Source: Rhodohalobacter sp. 614A (GTDB lineage Bacteria; Bacteroidota; Rhodothermia; Balneolales; Balneolaceae). From it: a stretch of DNA of 64,000 bases. Where the stretch lies: positions 220,273 through 284,272 of the forward strand of contig NZ_JAKEDS010000001.1 of NCBI RefSeq assembly GCF_021462415.1, read 5' to 3'. The notes below the pieces were generated by a model. That model searched no databases, was not told the origin of the DNA, and saw only the letters and a program-made list of their open reading frames with translations. This document shows positions 1 to 8,614 of the stretch, in pieces (the first letter of the stretch is position 1; each line of letters starts with the position of its first letter). Made by a program: the position numbers and the translations under genes.

Positions 1-84
1 TTTCGGGTTTCGGGTTTCGGGTTTCGGGTTTCGGGTTTCGGGTTTCGGGTTTCGGGTTTCGGGTTTCGGGTTTCGGGTTTCGGG
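1..84. repeat. TTTCGGG heptamer tandem repeat, 12 copies
   Basis: Twelve perfect, uninterrupted copies of TTTCGGG run from the first base of the window to position 84, and the array probably continues to the left. It lies upstream of the RNA methyltransferase gene. A perfect short-unit array of this kind is prone to slipped-strand copy-number change. No coding role is visible. Confidence 0.95.
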
Positions 85-180
85 AATGAAAATTATGAAT
101 CTTATTTGAAATCGATATTTTTGATTAACTGATTTCGATATCTTCTCACTGTTTCGTTTTCACTTTTCACTCAAATATTC

Positions 181-948
181 ATGAACATTCAACCTGCTTC
201 CAATAACCAGTTAAAAAATTGGAAAAAACTGCAAATGGGAAAATACCGGAAGAAATCCGGGTTCTTTCTGGCTGAAGGCGTACGGTGTGTGGAACAGATT
301 CTGGCAAATGGCCGGGTTGCCATTCACGAACTCATCATTCAAAAAGGATGGGATCTGAATCAAATGTCTGCCCAAAATGATCAGCCGATCTATGAGCTTG
401 AAGCGGCCGATTTTGAATTGGTTTCGGATACGGATAATCCCCAGGGAATTATTGCCGTTTGTAAAATTCCCGAGGAAATTTCTGTTCATGAACTCTCTCA
501 AAAAAAGGGAATTATTTTAGCTACAGATGCCATTCAGGATCCGGGAAATCTTGGAACTATTATCCGTACCGCCGCTTGGTTTGGGGTAGCAGGAATTCTT
601 TTGGGAACGGGAACGGTGGATTTATTTCATCCAAAAGTGGTTCGAAGTACAGCAGGCGCCACGGGAGTCTTACCTTATATGACCGGGAATCTTGATGGTC
701 ACTTACAATCCCTTGAAAAAGAGCACTGGAAAACTTATCTGTTGGATGCCGGGGATAACTCAAAAAACCTTGGCGATATTTCTCCATCCAAAAAAAGCAT
801 TCTCGTTGTCGGTAACGAAGGAAACGGCATTGATTCAAACCTATTTGCTTCCACCAGGCAAGCGGTTCAAATAAGTGGAAAAAATTCAAACGTAGAAAGC
901 CTGAATGCGGCCATTGCTACAAGTATCGTTTTACATTATTTCTCCTGA
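181..948 (+). CDS. TrmH/SpoU-family RNA 2'-O-methyltransferase
   Basis: Predicted S-adenosylmethionine-dependent methyltransferase that adds a methyl group to a ribose 2'-hydroxyl in rRNA or tRNA (SPOUT fold, cytoplasmic). The N-terminal 90 or so residues look like the SpoU substrate-binding domain (KYRKKSGFFLAEGVR). The three SpoU motifs are all present: DPGNLGTIIRTA near residue 120, VVGNEGNGID near 209 and SLNAAIATSIVLHY near 240. At 255 residues it has the usual length of RlmB/TsnR-like members, but the exact target nucleotide cannot be told from sequence. It stands alone, with a 218-bp gap before the next gene. Confidence 0.9.
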   Translation: MNIQPASNNQLKNWKKLQMGKYRKKSGFFLAEGVRCVEQILANGRVAIHELIIQKGWDLNQMSAQNDQPIYELEAADFELVSDTDNPQGIIAVCKIPEEISVHELSQKKGIILATDAIQDPGNLGTIIRTAAWFGVAGILLGTGTVDLFHPKVVRSTAGATGVLPYMTGNLDGHLQSLEKEHWKTYLLDAGDNSKNLGDISPSKKSILVVGNEGNGIDSNLFASTRQAVQISGKNSNVESLNAAIATSIVLHYFS

Positions 949-1166
949 AACCCTTTTTCTCTCAACACCTCCATTTTTTTATTGACTTAAAAACTTAAAA
1001 CAAAAACTTTATAATATTAAAAAATTAAATGCTTTATAAACAGATTATTTAAATAATCTAAGACACTAGTACTGTTTGGACATTTTTTTTATTCTTGTTA
1101 CTGGTTTTTTATCTAAATATTTGATTTTTTATACGACTGAAAAAATTTTTGATATAAATCTATTCA
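949..1166. other. AT-rich intergenic gap upstream of the tldD block
   Basis: No gene is seen here. The stretch is very AT-rich and must hold the promoter of the downstream operon. A TTGACT at 982 and a TATAAT at 1010 are present, but their 22-nt spacing is too long for a standard sigma-70 promoter, so no promoter is called. Confidence 0.4.
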
Positions 1167-2735
1167 ATGGACAGAAAGCAGTTTTTAAAAATCGCAGGAA
1201 TTGGCAGTGCGGGTGTAGCTTTTCTCCCTTTCATAAATGCTGAAATTTTTGCCCGGCAAATTCCTAAAAGTGAAAAGAAAAGACTTGCCGAAATTGCTCT
1301 TGAAACGGCACGACAAGCTGGGGCTTCTTATGCCGATATCCGCATTGGGAGATACCTGAACCAGTACATTTCAAGCCGTGAACAACGGATTAACAACATC
1401 ACAAATACAGAATCGTTCGGTTTTGGCGTACGTGTTCTCGTCGATCAAACCTGGGGATTCGCAGCTTCCAATCAAGTCAATGAAAGTGCTATCCGCCAAA
1501 CCACCAACCAGGCAATAGCCATCGCAAGGGCTAATCGAGGTATCCAATCCGAATCCGTTCAGCTTGCTCCGGTGGAAGGATATGGAGATGTAACCTGGAA
1601 TACACCCATCGAAACCAATCCGTTTGAAGTGCCGATGGATGAGAAAGTGGATCTGCTGATGCAAATCAATGCTGCAGCAAACGATGCCGGAGCTGATTTC
1701 TGCTCATCCAATCTGTTTTTTGTGAACGAACAAAAATACTTTGCATCGACTGAAGGAACGTTTGCCGATCAAAATATCCATCGATGCTGGCCAACATTTA
1801 CAGTGACCAGTATTAACAAGGAACAAGGCGGGTTTGAAACAAGAAATTCACTGGCTCAACCAATTGGGATGGGATATGAATATGTGAAAAATTTCGGTTT
1901 GGTTGAAGAGGCGCGCGAAGCGGCCGAACAGGCTATAGAAAAACACTCGGCAAAAAGTGTGGAGCCGGGGCAGTATGATCTTGTGTTAGATCCCACACAT
2001 CTCTTTTTAACCATTCACGAATCGGTAGGCCACCCTCTTGAGCTGGATCGTGTGCTTGGATATGAGGCCAATTATGCCGGCACCAGTTTTGCAACGCTGG
2101 ATAAATGGGAATCCGGTGATTTCCAGTATGGAAGTGACATCGTAAATATTTTTGCTGATAAAACACAGCCAAATGCTCTGGGAACCATCGGTTACGACGA
2201 TGACGGTGTAAAAACAAAAGAGTGGGATTTAATTGATGACGGAGTCCTGGTGAATTACCAGGCAATTCGTGACCAGGTTCACATGATCGATCAAAACGAA
2301 TCGCATGGTTGTTGTTATGCCGACAGTTGGTCGTCTATCCCTTTTCAACGGATGCCGAACGTTTCTTTAAGACCCGGCACTGAGGACCGTTCAGTAGAAG
2401 ACATTATCTCAAACACCGAAGACGGTATCTATATCAAAGGACGCGGATCGTATTCGATTGATCAGCAGCGATATAATTTCCAGTTTGGCGGACAATTATT
2501 TTATGAGATAAAAAATGGTGAAATAACGCAGATGCTGAGTGATGTTGCCTACCAGTCCAACACACAAGAGTTCTGGAATTCATGTGCAGAGTTGGGTGGC
2601 CAGTCCACCTATGAACTGGGTGGAACCTTTTTTGATGGAAAAGGGCAACCATCACAGGTAAGTGCCGTAAGCCATGGATGCCCGACAACCCGTTTTGAAC
2701 GTGTGAACGTTATTAACACGGGCCGAAACATCTAA
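1167..2735 (+). CDS. TldD/PmbA-family metallopeptidase, paralog 1 (522 aa)
   Basis: Member of the TldD/PmbA family (peptidase U62). In E. coli TldD pairs with TldE to cleave unfolded or modified peptides. The HExxxH zinc motif is seen as HESVGH at residues 284-289, followed by the conserved ELDRVLGYEANYAGTSF. The N-terminus reads DRKQFLKIAG followed by a hydrophobic stretch ending near residue 30, resembling a twin-arginine export leader with RK in place of RR. Where E. coli TldD carries a cysteine before a GKxGQ-like stretch, this protein reads FFDGKGQP, so the third metal ligand may differ (hand alignment). It is the first gene of a block with a second tldD-like gene and a tldE-like gene. 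Confidence 0.88.
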   Translation: MDRKQFLKIAGIGSAGVAFLPFINAEIFARQIPKSEKKRLAEIALETARQAGASYADIRIGRYLNQYISSREQRINNITNTESFGFGVRVLVDQTWGFAASNQVNESAIRQTTNQAIAIARANRGIQSESVQLAPVEGYGDVTWNTPIETNPFEVPMDEKVDLLMQINAAANDAGADFCSSNLFFVNEQKYFASTEGTFADQNIHRCWPTFTVTSINKEQGGFETRNSLAQPIGMGYEYVKNFGLVEEAREAAEQAIEKHSAKSVEPGQYDLVLDPTHLFLTIHESVGHPLELDRVLGYEANYAGTSFATLDKWESGDFQYGSDIVNIFADKTQPNALGTIGYDDDGVKTKEWDLIDDGVLVNYQAIRDQVHMIDQNESHGCCYADSWSSIPFQRMPNVSLRPGTEDRSVEDIISNTEDGIYIKGRGSYSIDQQRYNFQFGGQLFYEIKNGEITQMLSDVAYQSNTQEFWNSCAELGGQSTYELGGTFFDGKGQPSQVSAVSHGCPTTRFERVNVINTGRNI

Positions 2736-2746
2736 ATAATTGTTCG

Positions 2747-2774
2747 TTTTCACCAAAATACGGTTTGGTGAAAA
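2747..2774 (+). promoter_or_regulatory. Intergenic hairpin between the two tldD paralogs
   Basis: A perfect 11-bp inverted repeat (TTTTCACCAAA at 2747-2757, TTTGGTGAAAA at 2764-2774) with a 6-nt loop starts 11 nt after the first tldD stop and ends 34 nt before the next start. No T-run follows, so it is not a standard terminator. It may be an mRNA processing or stability hairpin, or an operator. Confidence 0.6.
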
Positions 2775-2808
2775 TGAGCGGGTACTCAAACAATAAAAAG
2801 GAGGTTAC

Positions 2809-4434
2809 TTGAAAAGGAAAGACTTTTTGAAAATTGCAGGGTTTGGCATGGGGGGAATGATGATTCCTCTAACCGGGCGCACGGTAGATAAATTTACCTC
2901 GCTTGCATGGCTGCCAAACAGCGAAAAAAAACAACTTGCCGATACGGCGCTGAACGCAGCAAAAATGGATGGCGCAACCTATGCCGACATTCGCATAGGA
3001 CGATATCTTAACCAATACGTCATTACTCGGGAAGACAAAGTACAAAACACGGTAAACACCGAATCCTATGGAGTTGGAATCCGCGTTATAGCCAATGGTA
3101 CCTGGGGATTTGCCGCCACCAATGAAGTAACTCCGGAAGGAGTGGCCGCCGCCGCCAAGCAGGCCGTCATGATTGCAAAAGCAAATTCGAGCATCAATTC
3201 TGAGCCGGTTGTACTTGCTCCTGTTCAAGGCCACGGTGAAGTTTCCTGGAAAACCCCGATTCAAAAAAATGCCTTCGAAGTACCTATTGAAGAAAAGGTA
3301 GACTACCTTCTTGAAGTGAACGACACAGCCATGCAAAACGGCGCCCAGTTTGCAAGCAGCTTTCTGTTTCTGGTCAATGAACAGAAATATTTTGCATCCA
3401 CCGAAGGATCTTACATCGATCAGGACGTTCACAGAATTTATCCTACCCTGAATGCTACCATTGTAGACAGAGCCAGTGGCAAGTTCGAATCAATCCAAAA
3501 TTTGTCTGCCCCGGTTGGAATGGGTTATGAATACCTGGATGGAAACGCAGCAGATAAATACGATGGTATTGTAACACGATACGGCAACTCATATGATATG
3601 ATTGAGGACGCCCGACAAATAGCTACTGCCGGTCAGGAAAAACTTACGGCCAAATCTGTAGAAGCCGGTCAATATACTTTGGTTCTCGATCCAACGCATT
3701 TATGGCTGACTATTCACGAGTCGGTTGGGCACCCACTTGAACTCGACCGGGTTCTGGGTTACGAAGCCAACTACGCCGGAACAAGTTTCGCCACTCTGGA
3801 CAAATGGGAAGCCGGAGATTTTAATTATGGGTCCGAGTTGGTAACACTCTTTGCCGATAAAACCCAGCCCGGTTCTCTTGGATATGTTGGATATGACGAT
3901 GAGGGAGTTAAAACCAAACAATGGGATCTGGTGAAAGACGGAACCCTCGTTAACTACCAGGCTATTCGTGATCAGGTGCACATTATCAACCAAAATGAGT
4001 CACACGGTTGTTGTTATGCCGATAGCTGGAACAGTGTTCAATTCCAGAGAATGCCAAATGTATCGCTTGCTCCCGGCAAACAACCACTGTCGGTAGATGA
4101 TATGATTAAGGATGTGGAAGACGGTATTTATATCGTAGGTGATGGTTCGTACTCCATCGACCAGCAACGCTATAACTTCCAGTTTGGCGGACAGTTGTTC
4201 TATGAAATCAAAAACGGTGAAATTACCGGGATGCTCCGTGATGTTGCGTATCAATCCAACACACAGGAATTCTGGAATTCATGTTCTGCAATTTGTGATG
4301 AATCCGATTACAGGCTTGGCGGATCTTTCTTTGATGGAAAGGGCCAACCCGGACAGGTGAGTGCGGTTTCTCATGGAAGTTCTACCACCCGTTTTGACGG
4401 AGTTAATGTGATTAACACAGCCCGAAATATCTAA
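2809..4434 (+). CDS. TldD/PmbA-family metallopeptidase, paralog 2 (541 aa)
   Basis: Close paralog of the preceding gene, with long shared stretches such as LELDRVLGYEANYAGTSF and the same HESVGH zinc motif (residues 303-308). The start is TTG at 2809: a strong ribosome-binding site, AAGGAGG at 2798-2804, sits 4 nt upstream, and the product then begins KRKDFLKIAGFG, a twin-arginine-like leader with RK. Compared with paralog 1 it has an insertion of about 20 residues near residue 245, ahead of the metal motif (DGNAADKYDGIVTRYGNSYD), and SHGSSTTRF where paralog 1 has SHGCPTTRF. The pair looks like a tandem duplication that has since diverged. Its partner is probably the TldE-like protein 36 nt downstream. 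Confidence 0.87.
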   Translation: MKRKDFLKIAGFGMGGMMIPLTGRTVDKFTSLAWLPNSEKKQLADTALNAAKMDGATYADIRIGRYLNQYVITREDKVQNTVNTESYGVGIRVIANGTWGFAATNEVTPEGVAAAAKQAVMIAKANSSINSEPVVLAPVQGHGEVSWKTPIQKNAFEVPIEEKVDYLLEVNDTAMQNGAQFASSFLFLVNEQKYFASTEGSYIDQDVHRIYPTLNATIVDRASGKFESIQNLSAPVGMGYEYLDGNAADKYDGIVTRYGNSYDMIEDARQIATAGQEKLTAKSVEAGQYTLVLDPTHLWLTIHESVGHPLELDRVLGYEANYAGTSFATLDKWEAGDFNYGSELVTLFADKTQPGSLGYVGYDDEGVKTKQWDLVKDGTLVNYQAIRDQVHIINQNESHGCCYADSWNSVQFQRMPNVSLAPGKQPLSVDDMIKDVEDGIYIVGDGSYSIDQQRYNFQFGGQLFYEIKNGEITGMLRDVAYQSNTQEFWNSCSAICDESDYRLGGSFFDGKGQPGQVSAVSHGSSTTRFDGVNVINTARNI

Positions 4435-4470
4435 CCTTCTATCAATAAACACGAAAGACATTATACGATT

Positions 4471-5787
4471 ATGGCCATTCTTACAGAAGATCAAGCTCGC
4501 GAAATCATGCAGAAAGTTGTTAAACTTTCAGAAGCAGATTTCTGTGAAGTGAACCTAAGCGGAAGCAAGGGCGGCAACATCCGCTACGCCCGTAATACTG
4601 TAACAACCAGCGGCGAAGAAGATAATACCTCTCTGGTCGTGCAATCCTCGTACGGGGAAAAAACGGGAACGGCAACCATCAACGAATTTGATGAGGCTTC
4701 CCTCGAGAAAGTCGTTCGCCGTTCAGAAGAGTTAGCCGAGCTGGCTCCAGAGAACCCGGAATTTATGGAACCTCTTGGACCACAGGAATACAAGCAATCA
4801 AATACCTGGTCTGATTCCACAGCAAACATCAGCCCGGACTATCGCGCCGAAGCTGCTGCAAACAGCATCAATCCAAGTAAAAATCAAGACCTCGTTGCAG
4901 CCGGATTTTTAGAAGACGGCGCCGGTTTCAGCGCTATCATGAACAATAAAGGGCTTTTTGCCTACAATCGGGAAACAGATGTTGAATTTTCCGTAACAAT
5001 TCGAACCCGTGATGGACGAGGGTCCGGCTGGGTTTCCCGCGACTTCAATGATGTAAGCAATCTTGATACGGCTTCCGCTTCTCAAATTGCCATCGACAAA
5101 TCGATTGGTTCTGCCGATGCCGTAGCACTTGAACCCGGGCGTTACACAGTTATTCTTGAGCCACATGCTTCCGCAGGTCTGCTACAGAATATGTTCTATT
5201 CTTTGGATGCAAGATCCGCCGATGAAGGACGAAGTTTCATGTCGAAAGCCGGTGGTGGTTCCCGCCTGGGTGAAAAAATGTTCGACGAACGGGTTACAAT
5301 CTATTCTGATCCCTTTGATCCAAATGTTCCCGAAACACCCTGGACCGGATCAGGCCAACCTGTTGAAAAAACCATGTGGATTGAAAACGGTGTGGTTAAA
5401 AACCTGTCCTACTCACGCTACTGGGCGAAAGAAAATGACCGGGAACCTCTGCCGGGGCCTGTAAACGGAATCATGCTGGGTGGAGATAAATCTACGGCAG
5501 ATCTTGTTGCCGAAACCGAACGTGGTATTTTGGTTACCAGAACATGGTACATCCGGATGGTAGATCCGCAGTCTCTGCTGTTAACAGGACTTACACGTGA
5601 CGGTACATTCTATATCGAAGATGGCGAAATCAAGCATGCCGTTAAGAATTTCCGCTTTAATGAAAGTCCCGTTATTATGCTGAATAATGTGGAAGAAATA
5701 GGCAAGCCGGTTCGAACAAGTGGAAATATGATTCCGCCCATGAAGATTCGCGACTTTACATTCAGTAGTCTGTCAGACGCTGTCTAA
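4471..5787 (+). CDS. TldE/PmbA-like protein (438 aa)
   Basis: Belongs to the same U62 superfamily but lacks HExxxH: the corresponding position reads [12 protein letters not shown]. That is the signature of the non-catalytic TldE/PmbA subunit, which in E. coli forms a heterodimer with TldD. C-terminal family features such as [30 protein letters not shown] and [20 protein letters not shown] are clear. Unlike the two upstream TldD proteins it starts with an ordinary cytoplasmic N-terminus ([13 protein letters not shown]), so the partners appear to differ in export signal. It ends this transcription unit: a hairpin terminator lies 20 nt downstream. Confidence 0.88.
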   Translation: MAILTEDQAREIMQKVVKLSEADFCEVNLSGSKGGNIRYARNTVTTSGEEDNTSLVVQSSYGEKTGTATINEFDEASLEKVVRRSEELAELAPENPEFMEPLGPQEYKQSNTWSDSTANISPDYRAEAAANSINPSKNQDLVAAGFLEDGAGFSAIMNNKGLFAYNRETDVEFSVTIRTRDGRGSGWVSRDFNDVSNLDTASASQIAIDKSIGSADAVALEPGRYTVILEPHASAGLLQNMFYSLDARSADEGRSFMSKAGGGSRLGEKMFDERVTIYSDPFDPNVPETPWTGSGQPVEKTMWIENGVVKNLSYSRYWAKENDREPLPGPVNGIMLGGDKSTADLVAETERGILVTRTWYIRMVDPQSLLLTGLTRDGTFYIEDGEIKHAVKNFRFNESPVIMLNNVEEIGKPVRTSGNMIPPMKIRDFTFSSLSDAV

Positions 5788-5807
5788 GAAAAAAATAAAT
5801 GATTCAT

Positions 5808-5840
5808 GAGCCACATTCGTTATCCGTTTGTGGCTCTTTT
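5808..5840 (+). terminator. Rho-independent terminator after the tldD-tldD-tldE unit
   Basis: The arms GAGCCACA (5808-5815) and TGTGGCTC (5829-5836) form an 8-bp stem with a 13-nt loop, followed directly by TTTT. It separates the TldD/TldE genes from the DUF4159-MoxR genes. Confidence 0.7.
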
Positions 5841-5936
5841 CATTCAGATACTATGAGAATCCTTATCTGATATCATGAACCATTTGTTTTAAAAACCGTA
5901 GTTCTTTATAGTCAATACTTCTTTGACTCTCCATTT

Positions 5937-6659
5937 ATGCTTAACCGAAAAGAATTCCTGAAGAAAACTGCTCTATTTGGAGCTGGTGCAACGCTTATGC
6001 CGGTAGCGTCGTTTTTTGCACGAAATCATTCGGATTTCTTTTTTACACGAATTCAATATGAATCAGGCAACTGGTATGTGGATGAACGAATGCCCCGCAA
6101 CCTGATGCATTCCCTGGTGGAATACACCACGCTGGATGTGGATACCGAAGAGCGTATCATTCCCCTGGCAAGTGATCGAATTTTATCATCTCCATTTTGC
6201 TACCTGACGGGCCACCGCCTGGTTCAATTCAACCGAAAAGAACAAGAGCATTTTGAGAAACTGGTATACAATGGCGGGTTTATTTTTGTAGATGATTGCA
6301 ATCATGACATTGACGGACTCTTCGCAAAATCTTTTGAGGAACAAATGGCTGAGATTTTCGGGCCGGACGCTCTGAAGAAAATCCCCAATAATCATCCCAT
6401 CTACTCTTCTTTTTTTGAATTTGAGGATGGCCCGCCAACGACCAGCGTAGAGCTGAATGGCTGGGGAGACGATCTGGTACACGATTACCTCAAAGCCATC
6501 GAAATCGACGGAAAAATCCGGGTTCTTTACAGCAATAAAGATTATGGTTGTGAATGGGATTATGACTTTAGAAATAAACGTTGGTATGCAAATGACAACA
6601 CCAAGTTTGGCGTAAACATCATTATGTATGCTATGAATAACAAATCATCATTTAGCTAA
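5937..6659 (+). CDS. DUF4159 domain protein with twin-arginine-like leader (240 aa)
   Basis: First gene of the MoxR/Bat-like cluster. The N-terminus NRKEFLKKTALFGAG plus a hydrophobic stretch to about residue 28 resembles a Tat leader with RK. The body fits DUF4159: an RIQYESGNWYVDERMPRNLM segment, then FIFVDDCNHDIDG and IYSSFFEFEDGPP, ending in a VLYSNKDYGCEWDY segment. The domain resembles a class I amidotransferase-like fold without an evident catalytic cysteine (inference). DUF4159 genes typically sit beside MoxR and DUF58 genes in Bacteroidota and relatives, as here: the MoxR start lies 8 nt downstream. The biochemical role is unknown. Confidence 0.78.
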   Translation: MLNRKEFLKKTALFGAGATLMPVASFFARNHSDFFFTRIQYESGNWYVDERMPRNLMHSLVEYTTLDVDTEERIIPLASDRILSSPFCYLTGHRLVQFNRKEQEHFEKLVYNGGFIFVDDCNHDIDGLFAKSFEEQMAEIFGPDALKKIPNNHPIYSSFFEFEDGPPTTSVELNGWGDDLVHDYLKAIEIDGKIRVLYSNKDYGCEWDYDFRNKRWYANDNTKFGVNIIMYAMNNKSSFS

Positions 6660-6667
6660 ACAAAGAA

Positions 6668-7666
6668 GTGCAGATACAAAAAGAGGATACTGAACAGCTG
6701 TTGAATAAGCTGGGTATGCTAAAAAAAGAAATAGGGAAAGTAATTGTCGGACAGGAGCAGATCGTTGAAGAACTCCTGATCACATTTTGTGCGGGTGGCC
6801 ATGCTCTGCTCGAGGGCGTTCCCGGACTGGCTAAAACGCTAATGATCCGCACCCTCGCCGAAGCCATTGATACGGATTTCAAACGGATTCAATTCACCCC
6901 GGACTTGATGCCGACCGACATCGTAGGCACGGAAATCCTCGAAGAAGATCACGGAACCGGTAAGCGGTATTTCACCTTTCAGAAAGGGCCTGTTTTTACG
7001 AATATTCTTCTGGCGGATGAAATCAACAGAACGCCGCCAAAAACACAGGCTGCCCTGCTTGAAGCGATGCAGGAATACAGGGTTACCTCCGGTGGAAATA
7101 CATTTAATCTTGAACGACCTTTTTTCGTACTGGCCACTCAAAATCCCATCGAACAGTCCGGAACATATCCACTTCCGGAAGCACAGCTCGACCGGTTTCT
7201 CATGTTTCTAAAGGTTGATTATCCTTCTGAAACCGAAGAGTTCGATGTTCTTAAAAAAACAACCTCAGATGAATTTACCGAAGTAAAACCCGTGATGAAT
7301 GCTGAGGAGGTTGTTAAGATTCAGAAACTGGTTAGAAAAGTAATGATCAGTGATGATCTGATTTCGTATGTAAATTCCGTGGTCAGAAACACCCGTCCGG
7401 GCGAATCCTCCGTGGCTTTTGTTAACGAGTGGGTTGAGTGGGGAGCCGGCCCACGGGCAGGCCAGGCACTTATTTTAACGGCCAAAGCCAGAGCTCTGAT
7501 CGATCAGCGTTACTCTGTAACATTGAAGGATCTTTCATTTGTGGCAAACGCCGTACTCAGGCACCGGTTATTACTTAATTTCAGGGCAGAATCTGAGGGG
7601 ATAACCGCTGATCAGGTTACTAAAAATATCCTCAAAGAAATCCATCCGCCTCAAAGCAATATTTAA
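6668..7666 (+). CDS. MoxR-family AAA+ ATPase (332 aa)
   Basis: AAA+ ATPase of the MoxR/RavA group, thought to act as a chaperone for assembling or activating partners carrying von Willebrand factor A folds. Walker A is GVPGLAKT (residues 50-57), Walker B ILLADEINR (near 115), and the sensor region VLATQNPIEQSGTYPLPEAQLDRF is typical. A C-terminal AAA lid follows (GPRAGQALILTAKARAL). The start is GTG at 6668, 8 nt after the DUF4159 stop. Its expected clients are the DUF58 and BatA-like products of the next two genes. Confidence 0.93.
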   Translation: MQIQKEDTEQLLNKLGMLKKEIGKVIVGQEQIVEELLITFCAGGHALLEGVPGLAKTLMIRTLAEAIDTDFKRIQFTPDLMPTDIVGTEILEEDHGTGKRYFTFQKGPVFTNILLADEINRTPPKTQAALLEAMQEYRVTSGGNTFNLERPFFVLATQNPIEQSGTYPLPEAQLDRFLMFLKVDYPSETEEFDVLKKTTSDEFTEVKPVMNAEEVVKIQKLVRKVMISDDLISYVNSVVRNTRPGESSVAFVNEWVEWGAGPRAGQALILTAKARALIDQRYSVTLKDLSFVANAVLRHRLLLNFRAESEGITADQVTKNILKEIHPPQSNI

Positions 7667-7729
7667 GCATTCGTTACTTTTTAAAACTCAAAACCGAATT
7701 GGTTTCTTTGAAGTTTTTGAAGGAAAATC

Positions 7730-8614
7730 ATGAGCACTCTTTCGTCAGAAATAGAACTTTTAGCAGCCGGAAACAGGCTCTCCATCCTTGCAAAACACAT
7801 TGTAGATGGCTTTCTGATCGGGATGCACAAAGGTACACGGCGTGGAATCGGCACTGAATTCAGCCAATATCGAAGTTATCAGCCAGGAGATGATATTCGA
7901 CAGATCGACTGGAAAATGTATTCCAGGAGCGACCGCTACTATATCAAAGAATCGGATGTAGAAACGTCTGTAACACTGCGCTTTTTCCTTGATGCATCGG
8001 CTTCTATGTTATATGAAGAAAATGCGTATTCCCGTTTTAAGTACGCTTCTTTGGTAACTGCTGCATTGGGAACTTTTGCACACCGGCAAGGGGATGCATT
8101 TGCACTTCACATCGTGAATGATAAAAACCAAGAGCTTCTTCGGGAAAGCAGGAATAAACATCAGCTGAATCGTTTCTACCAGATGATTGAGTCGGCAGAG
8201 TGCAAAGGCAAATGGCCTGTCACAGAGGATTGGATTACAGATAATGTGAGTTCTCTTAAGCGGGAATTCTGGGTGGTTTGTTCAGATATGCTGGATAGTA
8301 TCGATACATGGAAATCATTTGTAAAACTGGCTGAAACAATCGGAAATGAAGTCCATTTTTTTCAAATCCTGGGAGCAAATGAACTGAGTCTGCCTTCACG
8401 GGAGATTATGACGGTTAAAGATCCGGAATCAAACCAGGAAAGAAACATTCGAACGTCAGCCGTTCGAGAACAATATCAAAAAAATCTGGCCGCGTATTTG
8501 GATGAACTGAAGAGCAGCGTCATCAGCAGAAGAACCCACCTGGATTTGATTTCTATGGAAACACCGGTCACGGAAGCCCTGAGAAGTATTTTACAGCGGA
8601 GGCAAACCTCATGA
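7730..8614 (+). CDS. DUF58 (VWA-like) protein (294 aa)
   Basis: DUF58 protein, usual partner of MoxR ATPases. The DUF58 signature is seen near residues 38-65 (HKGTRRGIGTEFSQYRSYQPGDD, then RQIDWK). A metal-ion-dependent adhesion site of the VWA type, DASAS, lies near residue 87. No signal peptide or membrane segment is evident, so it is probably cytoplasmic. A GAAGG ribosome-binding site lies 5 to 10 nt before ATG 7730. Its stop overlaps the next start by 4 nt, so the two are probably translationally coupled. Confidence 0.9.
   Translation: MSTLSSEIELLAAGNRLSILAKHIVDGFLIGMHKGTRRGIGTEFSQYRSYQPGDDIRQIDWKMYSRSDRYYIKESDVETSVTLRFFLDASASMLYEENAYSRFKYASLVTAALGTFAHRQGDAFALHIVNDKNQELLRESRNKHQLNRFYQMIESAECKGKWPVTEDWITDNVSSLKREFWVVCSDMLDSIDTWKSFVKLAETIGNEVHFFQILGANELSLPSREIMTVKDPESNQERNIRTSAVREQYQKNLAAYLDELKSSVISRRTHLDLISMETPVTEALRSILQRRQTS

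Noticed and set aside
1-84. Telomere-like reading of TTTCGGG
   Set aside because: It resembles the plant telomere unit by chance; the gene content is clearly bacterial and the array is simply a short tandem repeat.
982-1015. TTGACT and TATAAT as a sigma-70 promoter
   Set aside because: Spacing of 22 nt is too long, and this phylum often uses different promoter sequences.
2869-3432. 187-aa frame antisense to the second tldD paralog
   Set aside because: No family, conflicts with a certain gene. Shadow frame.
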